DNA from: Pseudomonadota bacterium
GTDB taxonomy: Bacteria > Pseudomonadota > Gammaproteobacteria > Xanthomonadales > SZUA-38
Length of the DNA: 64,000 nucleotides
Direction: 5' to 3'
Assembly (NCBI GenBank): GCA_039033415.1
Contig: JBCCCR010000005.1
Location: forward strand, 181,266-245,265
In this document: in pieces, positions 1-7,337 of the stretch
Numbering within the stretch: position 1 is the first letter of the stretch
Layout: each line of letters opens with the position of its first letter
Notes under the pieces: model-generated
What the model was told of the DNA's origin: nothing
The model's database searches: none
What the model saw: only the letters and a program-made list of their open reading frames with translations
Translations under genes and position numbers: made by a program

Positions 1-423
1 CGAAACCAATTTCAGCTGCTCCTGCACTTCTGAGACCCTTTCCGGGTCCGATTCGGTACCCTCGCCACCAAAATAAAGGTGCTTTATCTCAAACTCATAG
101 CGGGAACGGGTACGCGAATTACGCTTTTCAGTGAGGGTCAGGTTGCGCGCCGTGCGCCACAAATAGGCCTTCAAGTTGTTAATAGATGACGGGTCTCGGA
201 CCTCAGCCAGCCGACGAAACGCTTCCTGCGCCATATCTTCGGGGTCCGGGGGGCCGTCTCCAAAGGTCTTTCTGAGATACCCAGACAGCTCAGAGGCATG
301 AGCGGCGAAAAGGGTATCGATGGCGGAGGGGGCCACACTTGCCTTGGCTGAGGCCAGCAAAGCGGGTTCAGGTGCCGGAGTGCCTAAGGAGCGCTTGGGC
401 GATGACGCTGCAGGTTTCGTCAC
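1..423 (-). CDS. ECF sigma factor, FecI-like (3' end cut off by window)
   Basis: The first 141 codons of an extracytoplasmic-function sigma-70 factor; the C-terminal region 4 lies outside the window. After a Pro/Ala/Ser-rich leader of about 35 residues, region 2 is visible: a DPEDMAQEAF segment (about residues 60-70) and LKAYLWRTARN (about 90-100), which match the core-binding and -10-reading helices of FecI-type factors. The GTG at 423 is chosen because an in-frame stop lies about 35 bases upstream and no ATG precedes region 2. A Fur-like inverted repeat lies about 105 bases upstream, which suggests iron control and a downstream FecR/TonB receptor beyond the window edge. Family membership is clear; the FecI subtype and iron link are inferred. 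Confidence 0.85.
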   Translation of the reverse strand, partial: MTKPAASSPKRSLGTPAPEPALLASAKASVAPSAIDTLFAAHASELSGYLRKTFGDGPPDPEDMAQEAFRRLAEVRDPSSINNLKAYLWRTARNLTLTEKRNSRTRSRYEFEIKHLYFGGEGTESDPERVSEVQEQLKLVS

Positions 424-527
424 GATAAACGGAAGAAGATCCAGCCAACGCTCGCGCTAGTTGCGGCTGAGGTTTCTAGGCCAGATCAAGTACTGCTGAA
501 CCTGGATTGAGCCGAGGCACCTCAACT

Positions 528-547
528 GAGAAATGGGAATCATTCTC
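528..547 (-). promoter_or_regulatory. Fur-box-like inverted repeat upstream of the ECF sigma gene
   Basis: On the minus strand GAGAATGATTCCCATTTCTC matches about 12 of 19 positions of the classical Fur box GATAATGATAATCATTATC, including AATGAT and CATT in register. It sits inside a 7-bp perfect inverted repeat (CTGAGAA...TTCTCAG). Its place upstream of a FecI-like sigma gene makes iron repression plausible. The match is imperfect and unsupported by any second site. Confidence 0.4.
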
Positions 548-587
548 AGAAGGATATCGTGGACGTGAGTGCAGTTCAACAAGGTTT

Positions 588-613
588 CGGGGGGCTTACT
601 CCCCCCGATTTTT
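588..613 (+). terminator. Rho-independent terminator on the plus strand
   Basis: A perfect 7-bp G/C stem (CGGGGGG / CCCCCCG) with a 6-base loop CTTACT is followed by ATTTTT on the plus strand. Both flanking genes are on the minus strand, where the T-run would precede the stem, so it does not read as a classical terminator for the 644-3460 gene. It may end a short plus-strand transcript or act as a weaker stem for the minus-strand gene. Confidence 0.6.
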
Positions 614-643
614 CTTACGCGATTCGCCCCGGTCTAGCGGTTT

Positions 644-3460
644 TTAATCTGCTCCTTCGAAGCTGCTGTTGAAGATCGTGTCGACCGAGATGTCGTAGAG
701 CGTAGTCGTGAAGCTCACCTCGTTGGCGATGCCAACCATCGGCTTGCCTTCGGGGCCTGTGAACACAACGATGCCCTCAGGTGCCAGATCTCTTGCCAGC
801 GTAGGATCGAGTTCCAGAGCGTCTTCGTCGAAGGTCTGCGTGAAGTCTCGATTGTTGACGTACTGAAGGAACGTCACGTTGCGAGGGTCGGTCACGTCGT
901 ACGCGGCCACACCGCCGATCCGCTCCAGGCCGACATAAGCCACCACACGGCCATCCGGCAGTGTGGACACAGCCAGCGCTTCCGGCTCGGGGCCCTTGTT
1001 ATCACTGCGGCTTTCCAGACTCGGGCCTTCATCGTTGTTGGAGTTGAAGTGATCCGGAAAGGCGGCGGCGGTTCGCTGCTCGAGATCGTCACCGCTGTCG
1101 TATACCAGGTTGCCGAACCGATCCCAGATGGTGAACGAGCGCGCACCATATACCTGCAGCCGCTCAAGCTCCGGGTCATCGTCCAGGTTGCCGTCGACCG
1201 TCGAGGCACCCAGCCGGCCTAGCTGCTCGTTCTGCTGTAGGTCCGTGGCGTTGGGGAACACGGCCGCGTCCAGCGTCAGATCGCCGATCCGCTCGTCCTC
1301 ACCGCGATCGTCACCCTCGTTGGCGGTGACAAAGTAGGTATTGCCGTCAGCGTCGGCGTAGGTCGCGATCGTGTCGGGCATGAACATACCCCAGACCGGC
1401 CAGTTGGTGATATTGATGGCGTTATCGCGATCGGAAGCGTCCAGACCAGCCGGCTGCGTGAAATCGATCAGACCCAGCACAACCGGGGTCGGCTCCGGGT
1501 TGAGCGGCACGCTGCCGTCGACCGGGATCGGGGTGTCGAGCAGGCCAAAGTCGTTGTCGTTGAGCACCGCGAGACGACCGTCCGGCAGGAGCGCCAGACC
1601 TTCAGGCTTGTCGCCAGCCTGATAACCGATCGATGGCAGGTTGGTGATTTTGACTTTGTCGACCGGCCGGATGCCGAGCGCTGCCAGATCATCCGGCGTG
1701 TGTTGCTCAAGCGTCAGGCCGGCGTTAAGCGCCGGTGCGCTGGGGTCACGCAGGTTGGTGGCCCCCAGCAGGCTGATCTTGGAGATCGGCTTCTTCGCTG
1801 TGGCGCTGACCGCCGAGTCGCGTTCGATGACGTATAACTCGTTGTTACCCGCGTAGACCGCATCACCGATTTTGTCCACATTGCCTTCCCGGAAAGCGGG
1901 CTTGTTCAGCACGTAGACGTATTCGGCGACCACCGAGCCGTCAGCCGGATCGATGCCAAGCATGCGAATGATGCGAGAGGCGTCGCCAGCGACGCGATCG
2001 GGGTTGGACAGCGGCGTCTGGATAAACGCGTAGAGAATGCCCGCATCGGTATCCAGGGCCATCGCCTCAAAGCCGCGGTTGCGGCGGCGGTTGGCGTATT
2101 CCGCCGGCAGCGTTTCGGCGCCATAAGTGCCAACGGGCTGCCCGGCGGCGGCCGCGGTGCCTTCCGGGATGTAGCGATTCAGCAGCTGACCGGCCGGATC
2201 GAACTGATAGATCGCCGGACGGTACTCGTCCACCATCCAGTAGTTGCCAGCCCCGTCGATCACCACGCCTTCGAGGTCCGCACCGAACTCATCGAGCGGC
2301 AGCGCGTTGCCGTTCAGATCCACCGGCTCTTCGTCAGCCCCATCGATATTCGGCAGCCCGGTGATCGGCGTCGTGCCGTCCGCACGGGTCAGCAGCAGCG
2401 TGTCGGTGATGCTGATCGTGTTGTCGGTCGCCAGCTCGAAGCGGACAACGCGTGCCTGGTAGTCCGGCAGCACAAACGGGCGCTCCACCGCGCCGTCGTT
2501 GTCAACGTCCGTGGGTTCACCGTTCGGCCCACGATCGGGGACCGTCACAAACTGCAGCGCGCCCGACGTGGCGTCCATGCCTTCGTACCAAAGACCCGAG
2601 AATCCACCCAGCAGAATCTCCTGGCCTGCGGGCGTGATGCCTAGTACCGGCAGCGTGGGAAATTCGATACTCGTAGCGGCCGGCAGACCCCGCGAGTGGT
2701 CTTTCAGACCGAGGGGCAGCACGTCCAGAACCGTTGCCGTGGCGAGGTCAACAACGCCGACGGCGTTAGCCTCTTGCAGCGTCACGTAGGCGACGTCGCC
2801 TGCCGGCGAAACAGCCACGTACTCAGGCTCCAGGTCGCGGCCCGCAACCGTGCCGTCAAAGATGCGGATTCCGCGAGCCCGCAGGGTTGCCTCCTGGCCG
2901 TCAAAGGCTGAGAAGTCCGCCAGCTGCGCAGTCGCTTTATCCAAACCTTCGGTCAGATCGATGACCGTCACCGAGCCGCGCGGGTCGGTGCCGTTCGGTT
3001 CGCCTTCGTTGGCTGACAAGATGTAATTGCCGTCCGGGCTGAAAACCACGTTATCGGGCAGGACGCCGGCACCAAAAATCCGCAGCAGATTGCCGTCGGG
3101 ATCGAATACGGCGATCACACCCGGCGTCGTGGCGCTGGCGCTTTCGATGGCGGCAGCAATCAGGCCGTCGTTAGCGGCGACGCTGGTCACTCCAGCACCG
3201 TAAGGGGATACATCGATCTGCAGCAACAGCACCGGCGTATCCGGATCGCTGATGTCGATGACGTCCACCGTGTTGTCGTTGGAGTTGGTTACGAACACCC
3301 TGCCCGTGCTGGAGTCGTGACTTAAGATCTCAGCGCCGTTGCCGGCGAAGCTGCCGCGTAGGTCGAGCTGGAAATCGGGTGTGCCTGCGGTTGCAGTCAT
3401 GGTGGCGGTGGCCAGGGCAATAGCCGCCGCCAGAGTTCGAAAACGGGGTTTATGGGTCAT
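644..3460 (-). CDS. Secreted choice-of-anchor I propeller with inserted phytase-type esterase domain
   Basis: A 938-residue exported protein with a signal peptide (residues 1-26, ending TATAG). Residues about 40-255 and 670-925 are the two halves of a choice-of-anchor I beta-propeller: the first ends at LGLKDHS and the second resumes at GLDASDRD...INITNWPVWGM, strings that are close together in ordinary family members. The roughly 410 residues between them look like the 'esterase-like activity of phytase' domain (ILLGGFSGLWYE, VPDRGPNG, DLEGVVIDGAGNYWMVDEY, RNRGFEAMALD). The C-terminus IFNSSFEGAD matches the IFxDxFE tail of two other secreted proteins here. Role is probably extracellular phosphate-ester handling, supported by a Pho-box-like site upstream; activity is inferred. 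Confidence 0.85.
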   Translation of the reverse strand: MTHKPRFRTLAAAIALATATMTATAGTPDFQLDLRGSFAGNGAEILSHDSSTGRVFVTNSNDNTVDVIDISDPDTPVLLLQIDVSPYGAGVTSVAANDGLIAAAIESASATTPGVIAVFDPDGNLLRIFGAGVLPDNVVFSPDGNYILSANEGEPNGTDPRGSVTVIDLTEGLDKATAQLADFSAFDGQEATLRARGIRIFDGTVAGRDLEPEYVAVSPAGDVAYVTLQEANAVGVVDLATATVLDVLPLGLKDHSRGLPAATSIEFPTLPVLGITPAGQEILLGGFSGLWYEGMDATSGALQFVTVPDRGPNGEPTDVDNDGAVERPFVLPDYQARVVRFELATDNTISITDTLLLTRADGTTPITGLPNIDGADEEPVDLNGNALPLDEFGADLEGVVIDGAGNYWMVDEYRPAIYQFDPAGQLLNRYIPEGTAAAAGQPVGTYGAETLPAEYANRRRNRGFEAMALDTDAGILYAFIQTPLSNPDRVAGDASRIIRMLGIDPADGSVVAEYVYVLNKPAFREGNVDKIGDAVYAGNNELYVIERDSAVSATAKKPISKISLLGATNLRDPSAPALNAGLTLEQHTPDDLAALGIRPVDKVKITNLPSIGYQAGDKPEGLALLPDGRLAVLNDNDFGLLDTPIPVDGSVPLNPEPTPVVLGLIDFTQPAGLDASDRDNAINITNWPVWGMFMPDTIATYADADGNTYFVTANEGDDRGEDERIGDLTLDAAVFPNATDLQQNEQLGRLGASTVDGNLDDDPELERLQVYGARSFTIWDRFGNLVYDSGDDLEQRTAAAFPDHFNSNNDEGPSLESRSDNKGPEPEALAVSTLPDGRVVAYVGLERIGGVAAYDVTDPRNVTFLQYVNNRDFTQTFDEDALELDPTLARDLAPEGIVVFTGPEGKPMVGIANEVSFTTTLYDISVDTIFNSSFEGAD

Positions 3461-3529
3461 GTGCGCGCCTTTGATGACGTTTTAGTTAGCGGGGGAGCCG
3501 CAAGTAGACGGGACACGCTTTGCAAAACC

Positions 3530-3547
3530 GTTGCGGTTTTATGACAG
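3530..3547 (-). promoter_or_regulatory. Pho-box-like PhoB site
   Basis: On the minus strand CTGTCATAAAACCGCAAC matches about 15 of 18 positions of the Pho box (CTGTCATA[AT]A[AT]CTGTCA[CT]): the first direct-repeat half and the A-rich spacer are perfect, the second half agrees at 4 of 7. It lies about 70 bases upstream of the phytase-domain gene in the right orientation. Control by PhoB under phosphate limitation is inferred from this match and from the gene's domain. Confidence 0.5.
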
Positions 3548-3729
3548 AGATATTGCAGGCTCGACATACCCCCGGCGGGATGGTTCGTTTATGTAGTCAG
3601 CCTAGCGATTGGGCTCCTGTAACAAGTCGCTTGGGCGCTCGTATCTAGCGTGAAAGGAGCGATCAAAGCGTTCAGCTTCGATGGACCAAACCCGAGACCA
3701 AAACCAGACATTTGGAATTAGCGAGACCT

Positions 3730-4563
3730 ATGCGCGCCGAAACGACCCACCAGCAAAGCCCCAGGTTTCAACCCTGGCAACGCAACCTGATTGTGATCCT
3801 GGTCTTCCTCATCGCTGACCAGCTGGCGTTTCCGCTCTACCAATCTCTGGAAGTAGAGATGAATTGGGATTCGCTGACCGAGCGGCTTTTACTGAATCAC
3901 AGCTGGCAACTCCTCCCCCCGCTGGCGATCGCTGCGCTGTTTTTCGGTTTTCGCCGGGCGCCCTGGGCGCTGGGACTGCAGGCCAACCTTTGGACCGGTT
4001 TGGCCGTTGGGGTGTTTTGTACCCTCCCTATGCTGATTGGCTACGCCCTCTTCGGCTCCTTCAGCCCGGGCGAGCGGCCGCTATGGAGCCAAACAGCGTA
4101 CTCGCTGTTCCCTGGCGTGTTCGAAGAGATCTTTTTTCGGGGATTCTTGTTTGGGCTGCTGTTTCGCTTCGGCGGCTGGGGCTTTCTGCCGGCCAGCCTT
4201 CTTGGCGCGGTGTTCTTCGGGGCAGGCCATATGTGGCAGGGTGCGGATCTCGCTGAGACCGTGGGTGTTGTCGCCATCACCGCCACCGGCGCGGTGTGGT
4301 TTGCGTATCTCTACGCCGAGTGGGACGACAACCTGTGGGTGCCGATCACCTTCCACGTGCTGATGAACGCCTGGTGGGGGCTGTTTGCGATCAGCGACAC
4401 GGCCCTCGGGGGCGCCGTGGGCAACATCTTTCGGTTTGCGACAATTGCGCTGTCCATTGCCGTCACCGTTGGGATGGTGAGGCGACGAGGCTCAGGCTCC
4501 CGGCTCCATGGGCGCTGGCTCGTGCAGCGCGCGATGCCGGAGCCCCTCAAGTCGGCGGCTTGA
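3730..4563 (+). CDS. CPBP family intramembrane metalloprotease (CAAX-type)
   Basis: A multi-pass membrane protein of 277 residues with several hydrophobic helices. The Abi/CPBP signature is present: EEIFFRGFLFGLL (the EExxxR motif), then FFGAGHM and HVLMNAWWG, which supply the conserved metal-binding Glu and His residues. The ATG at 3730 is preferred; a TTG at 3712 is in frame but adds only six residues. Bacterial relatives include prenyl-protein protease-like and bacteriocin self-immunity proteins; the substrate here cannot be told. It stands alone, 53 bases before the next gene. Confidence 0.9.
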   Translation: MRAETTHQQSPRFQPWQRNLIVILVFLIADQLAFPLYQSLEVEMNWDSLTERLLLNHSWQLLPPLAIAALFFGFRRAPWALGLQANLWTGLAVGVFCTLPMLIGYALFGSFSPGERPLWSQTAYSLFPGVFEEIFFRGFLFGLLFRFGGWGFLPASLLGAVFFGAGHMWQGADLAETVGVVAITATGAVWFAYLYAEWDDNLWVPITFHVLMNAWWGLFAISDTALGGAVGNIFRFATIALSIAVTVGMVRRRGSGSRLHGRWLVQRAMPEPLKSAA

Positions 4564-4616
4564 GGTCAGTACCCGTCGAGAGGCTATGATGTCACTGCCC
4601 ACGCAAAACGTCTCCT

Positions 4617-5372
4617 ATGAAACCTAAGAAATCCAGCAAGGTGTTAGTCCTTGGCCTCACGCTTTTTGCGCTGCAGGCCGTGGCGCAGCAGACCGATCAT
4701 CAGGGCTTCGCTGTCGAGGCCAACGGGAAGCGCCTGGTCGTTCGCCCGCAAACACCTGCCGAGGCCTACGAATATCTGCAGCAAACCCTGAGTCAGATGA
4801 GTTTCTTCGACGCCAATGGCTATGACGTGTCCCTGCCCGACCACCAGGGCTTCGACGAGGAAGGAGAAACCGGGAGCCTCAGCACGTTTGCCGATGAGGT
4901 TTATCGCGAGACAGATTTTGCTTCCGCCATGGCGGTACTTCATGAACGCAAGCCCATGCTTCAGCAGGCCCTGAAGTGGTTCTCGACACTCGACGACTCG
5001 TTATCGTTTTACGTGCCGAAGGAGTACACGGTTGTCCTGACGCTCTATGGCCCCGGTGGCTCCTACAACCCGGAATCAGCGACCATAACCATGCTGACGA
5101 CGCCGGATGGGCGTTTCAAAGGCGGCGGGGGCGCTCACACGATTGTTCACGAGATGATGCACATCGCGGTTGAAGAGGCGCTGGTGCAGCGATTTGATCT
5201 GTCGCACTGGGAAAAAGAACGTCTGGTTGACGTCCTATGTCAGCGCGAGCTGGGCTCGCTACTGACAGACTATCGGCAACAGCCGCTCGGCGATGTACGG
5301 TTCGGTGAGGCTGTAGCTGACGTGCCGCTGGCTGGGCTCGCTGCAGCGCTAAGGGCCTACAAGAACCGCTGA
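4617..5372 (+). CDS. Exported protein with HExxH metalloprotease-like motif, unknown family
   Basis: A 251-residue protein with a cleavable signal peptide (residues 1-24, ending AVAQQ). Its C-terminal half holds HEMMH at residues 178-182, the zincin HExxH pattern, followed about 15-20 residues later by HWEKERLVD, where a third acidic ligand could lie. Before it, a strand-rich stretch contains AHTIVHEMMH preceded by a glycine run. I do not recognise the family. The product may be a periplasmic zinc peptidase, but a non-catalytic zinc protein is possible. It is convergent with the CBS gene. Confidence 0.7.
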   Translation: MKPKKSSKVLVLGLTLFALQAVAQQTDHQGFAVEANGKRLVVRPQTPAEAYEYLQQTLSQMSFFDANGYDVSLPDHQGFDEEGETGSLSTFADEVYRETDFASAMAVLHERKPMLQQALKWFSTLDDSLSFYVPKEYTVVLTLYGPGGSYNPESATITMLTTPDGRFKGGGGAHTIVHEMMHIAVEEALVQRFDLSHWEKERLVDVLCQRELGSLLTDYRQQPLGDVRFGEAVADVPLAGLAAALRAYKNR

Positions 5373-5442
5373 TCGAAATATGCCTGGATTCCAGCGACTT
5401 GCGGCAGTCCCGGGCGGGGTTAGTTTTGAACTGCGGTATGTC

Positions 5443-5466
5443 GCCGTCAGCGTCTGCGCTGACGGC
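5443..5466. terminator. Perfect stem-loop between convergent genes
   Basis: GCCGTCAGCG and CGCTGACGGC form a perfect 10-bp stem with a TCTG loop. It lies between the convergent HExxH and CBS genes, so it could stop transcripts from both sides. No T-run follows on either strand, so intrinsic termination is uncertain. Confidence 0.5.
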
Positions 5467-5520
5467 TAGGAGCGAGGGCCCTAGGTTTGCCGCGTTAGCT
5501 CGGCACACCTGCCGAGCGGA

Positions 5521-5967
5521 TCATCGATACGCGAAGTTCCCGTTGATGTAGGTGGTGAGGTTTTGAATCTCGTCTTCTTTGGCCCGCATCTTGTGCGTGA
5601 CCAGCTCGCCGATTCCCAAGACACCGACCACTTTTCGACCGTGAACAACCGGAAGGTGACGGATGTTTTGCTGGCCCATGACCCTGAGGCACTCGTCCAG
5701 CGTATGCTGTTCGCTCACCGTCACGACATCAGCGGTCATAATCTCCGAAACGGGAGTATCCGCTGATGCTTTGCGCTGCAGAATAATCTTCCGCGCGTAG
5801 TCGCGTTCAGAAATCACACCTGACAAATGGTCGAGATCGTCCAGCACAACCAGAGCACCGCAGTCTTTTTCCGCCATTAATTCAACGGCTTTAAACACGG
5901 GTGCGTCTTGATGAACGCTAAAGACGTTGCGACCTTTTTCGTCGAGAAATTGGCTGACTGTCGACAT
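5521..5967 (-). CDS. CBS-domain protein
   Basis: A 148-residue cytoplasmic protein built almost wholly of two CBS domains in tandem (about residues 10-65 and 75-135): KDCGALVVLDDLDHLSGVISERDYA and QNIRHLPVVHGRKVVGVLGIGELV are typical repeats. Stand-alone CBS pairs bind adenine nucleotides or S-adenosyl ligands and report energy state to a partner. No partner domain or operon mate is visible, since the next minus-strand gene upstream is the DoxX gene 180 bases away. Confidence 0.9.
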   Translation of the reverse strand: MSTVSQFLDEKGRNVFSVHQDAPVFKAVELMAEKDCGALVVLDDLDHLSGVISERDYARKIILQRKASADTPVSEIMTADVVTVSEQHTLDECLRVMGQQNIRHLPVVHGRKVVGVLGIGELVTHKMRAKEDEIQNLTTYINGNFAYR

Positions 5968-6147
5968 GGCTTATCTCAAACACTGATTTACGGCATCTCA
6001 CGGTGCACCATGGCGAGTGAAGAACATGTGGAAAGACCGAAACCCGGCATCGAATATGCAAACAAAGCCAAGGGGAGCGATTGCGCCAGCGCGGGGCAAT
6101 CGATGAGGCAGCAAAGGAGTTAGCGCCCTCGGTCTTGAACCGATTGA

Positions 6148-6609
6148 CTATCCATCATTATCGTCAACTTGCGTGACGGGGCTGTGCGTAACACCCAGTT
6201 GGGTGATCAGAAGCGCAGCCCCGATCAAGGCAAAACCCTTAACGAATGACGCCTGCTGAATCACCCGCCACGCCTCGTCGGTGGCGTTCAGCATTTCATA
6301 ACCGTGCACCAAAATGGTGACGGGAAGCAGAAAAATGATCAGCAGCCAGCCGCCAAGCCGCGGCCGCCAGTTAAACAGTATCATTCCGGCTCCGGCTAAC
6401 TCCACGACACCTGACGTCAGCACCCAGAATTCTCGATAAGGGACACCTTCATGCATCAAAGCCACGTAGCCGGGGATGTTGGTGAAGTGCGTAACGCCCG
6501 ACAGCAGGAACAGCAGCGTGAACAAAAGCCGGCCCACCAGCGTAATAGCAAGGTGATTGGGTAGTTGCTTTTCGGAAAACATCGACGCGTGCCCTCGGTT
6601 TGCTGGCAT
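6148..6609 (-). CDS. DoxX family membrane protein
   Basis: A 153-residue protein with four predicted transmembrane helices (about 25-45, 60-80, 90-110, 125-145), with the DoxX-type opening LLFTLLFLLSGVTHFTNIPGYVALM. DoxX proteins are small quinone-linked or redox-associated membrane proteins of uncertain biochemistry. The ATG at 6609 is used; one at 6582 (MFSEKQ) is also possible. The gene is divergent from the TetR gene, and one of two matching operator sites begins four bases upstream of its start, so repression by that TetR protein is likely. Confidence 0.88.
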   Translation of the reverse strand: MPANRGHASMFSEKQLPNHLAITLVGRLLFTLLFLLSGVTHFTNIPGYVALMHEGVPYREFWVLTSGVVELAGAGMILFNWRPRLGGWLLIIFLLPVTILVHGYEMLNATDEAWRVIQQASFVKGFALIGAALLITQLGVTHSPVTQVDDNDG

Positions 6610-6612
6610 TTA

Positions 6613-6627
6613 CGTACCATTCGGTAT
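6613..6627. promoter_or_regulatory. Putative TetR operator, site 1
   Basis: CGTACCATTCGGTAT contains the dyad TACC-N4-GGTA. The same sequence recurs inverted at 6656-6670 with 12 of 15 identical positions. It lies directly upstream of the DoxX start. Confidence 0.6.
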
Positions 6628-6655
6628 TTAATTTACACTAGATCAACCAAATATT

Positions 6656-6670
6656 GAACCGTTTGGTACG
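6656..6670. promoter_or_regulatory. Putative TetR operator, site 2
   Basis: Read on the minus strand this is CGTACCAAACGGTTC, a close copy of site 1. It lies 31 bases before the TetR start codon, so binding at both sites would control both divergent transcripts. Confidence 0.6.
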
Positions 6671-6701
6671 ATATTGGTGACTTTTCGCCTGTTCCAAATC
6701 G

Positions 6702-7337
6702 ATGACCACCCCGATGACTAACAAAACCGGCCGCGGCAGACCTAAGACTTTTGATCGCGATGGCGTTGTCGCTGCCGCAATGACTCTTTGGTGGGAGCGG
6801 GGGCCGGGTCGGCTGTCGATCAACGAGCTGTGTTCCACGATCGGGATGGCTAAACCAAGCCTCTACCGCGAGTTTGGCGGCGAAGATGGCCTTATGGCGG
6901 CAGTGCTCGCCCGGTACCACACGACCCGCATCGATCCGCTCCTCGCACAACTCACCCGGGAGCGGCCGCTGGCAGACGCCGTTCACGGCCTGACGACCTG
7001 GCTGACGACATCCTCGGACCTGCCTGCCGGCTGCCTGCTCGCGAAAGCGCGGATGTCATTGCAGCCGTTGGGCCCAGAAGCAACTGCGAAGGTTATTGCC
7101 ATGCGCGATGACCAAATAGCCGCTTTAGGACAATGGATGGAACGAGCGGCGGAGCGGGACGAGCTGGCCGATGGCGTCGACCCGAAGCTGGCGGGTCGGT
7201 ACCTCGATACCCAGCTCACCGCGCTGCTGACGCTGGTCGCCAACGCAGAACCTTCTGAGCTGGTTGCCGCGCAGACGCAACTGGCTTTTGCCGGGGTGAT
7301 GAAGAAACCTGAGAGGAGTTATCCATGCGGGCAATGA
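6702..7337 (+). CDS. TetR/AcrR family transcriptional regulator
   Basis: A 211-residue repressor. The N-terminal helix-turn-helix spans about residues 15-62 (GRPKTFDRDGVVAAAMTLW, LSINELCSTIGMAKPSLYREFGG, DGLMAAVLARY), typical of TetR proteins; the remaining helical part binds the inducer. Its stop codon lies inside the start of the oxidoreductase gene, so the two are translationally coupled. Two inverted copies of a 15-bp dyad in the 92-base gap to the divergent DoxX gene are its likely operators. The inducer is unknown; an electrophile or quinone would fit the DoxX and reductase targets, but this is a guess. Confidence 0.92.
   Translation: MTTPMTNKTGRGRPKTFDRDGVVAAAMTLWWERGPGRLSINELCSTIGMAKPSLYREFGGEDGLMAAVLARYHTTRIDPLLAQLTRERPLADAVHGLTTWLTTSSDLPAGCLLAKARMSLQPLGPEATAKVIAMRDDQIAALGQWMERAAERDELADGVDPKLAGRYLDTQLTALLTLVANAEPSELVAAQTQLAFAGVMKKPERSYPCGQ

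Noticed and set aside
588..613. Hairpin as the terminator of the 644-3460 gene
   Set aside because: On the minus strand the T-run is on the wrong side, so a classical terminator for that gene is not supported.
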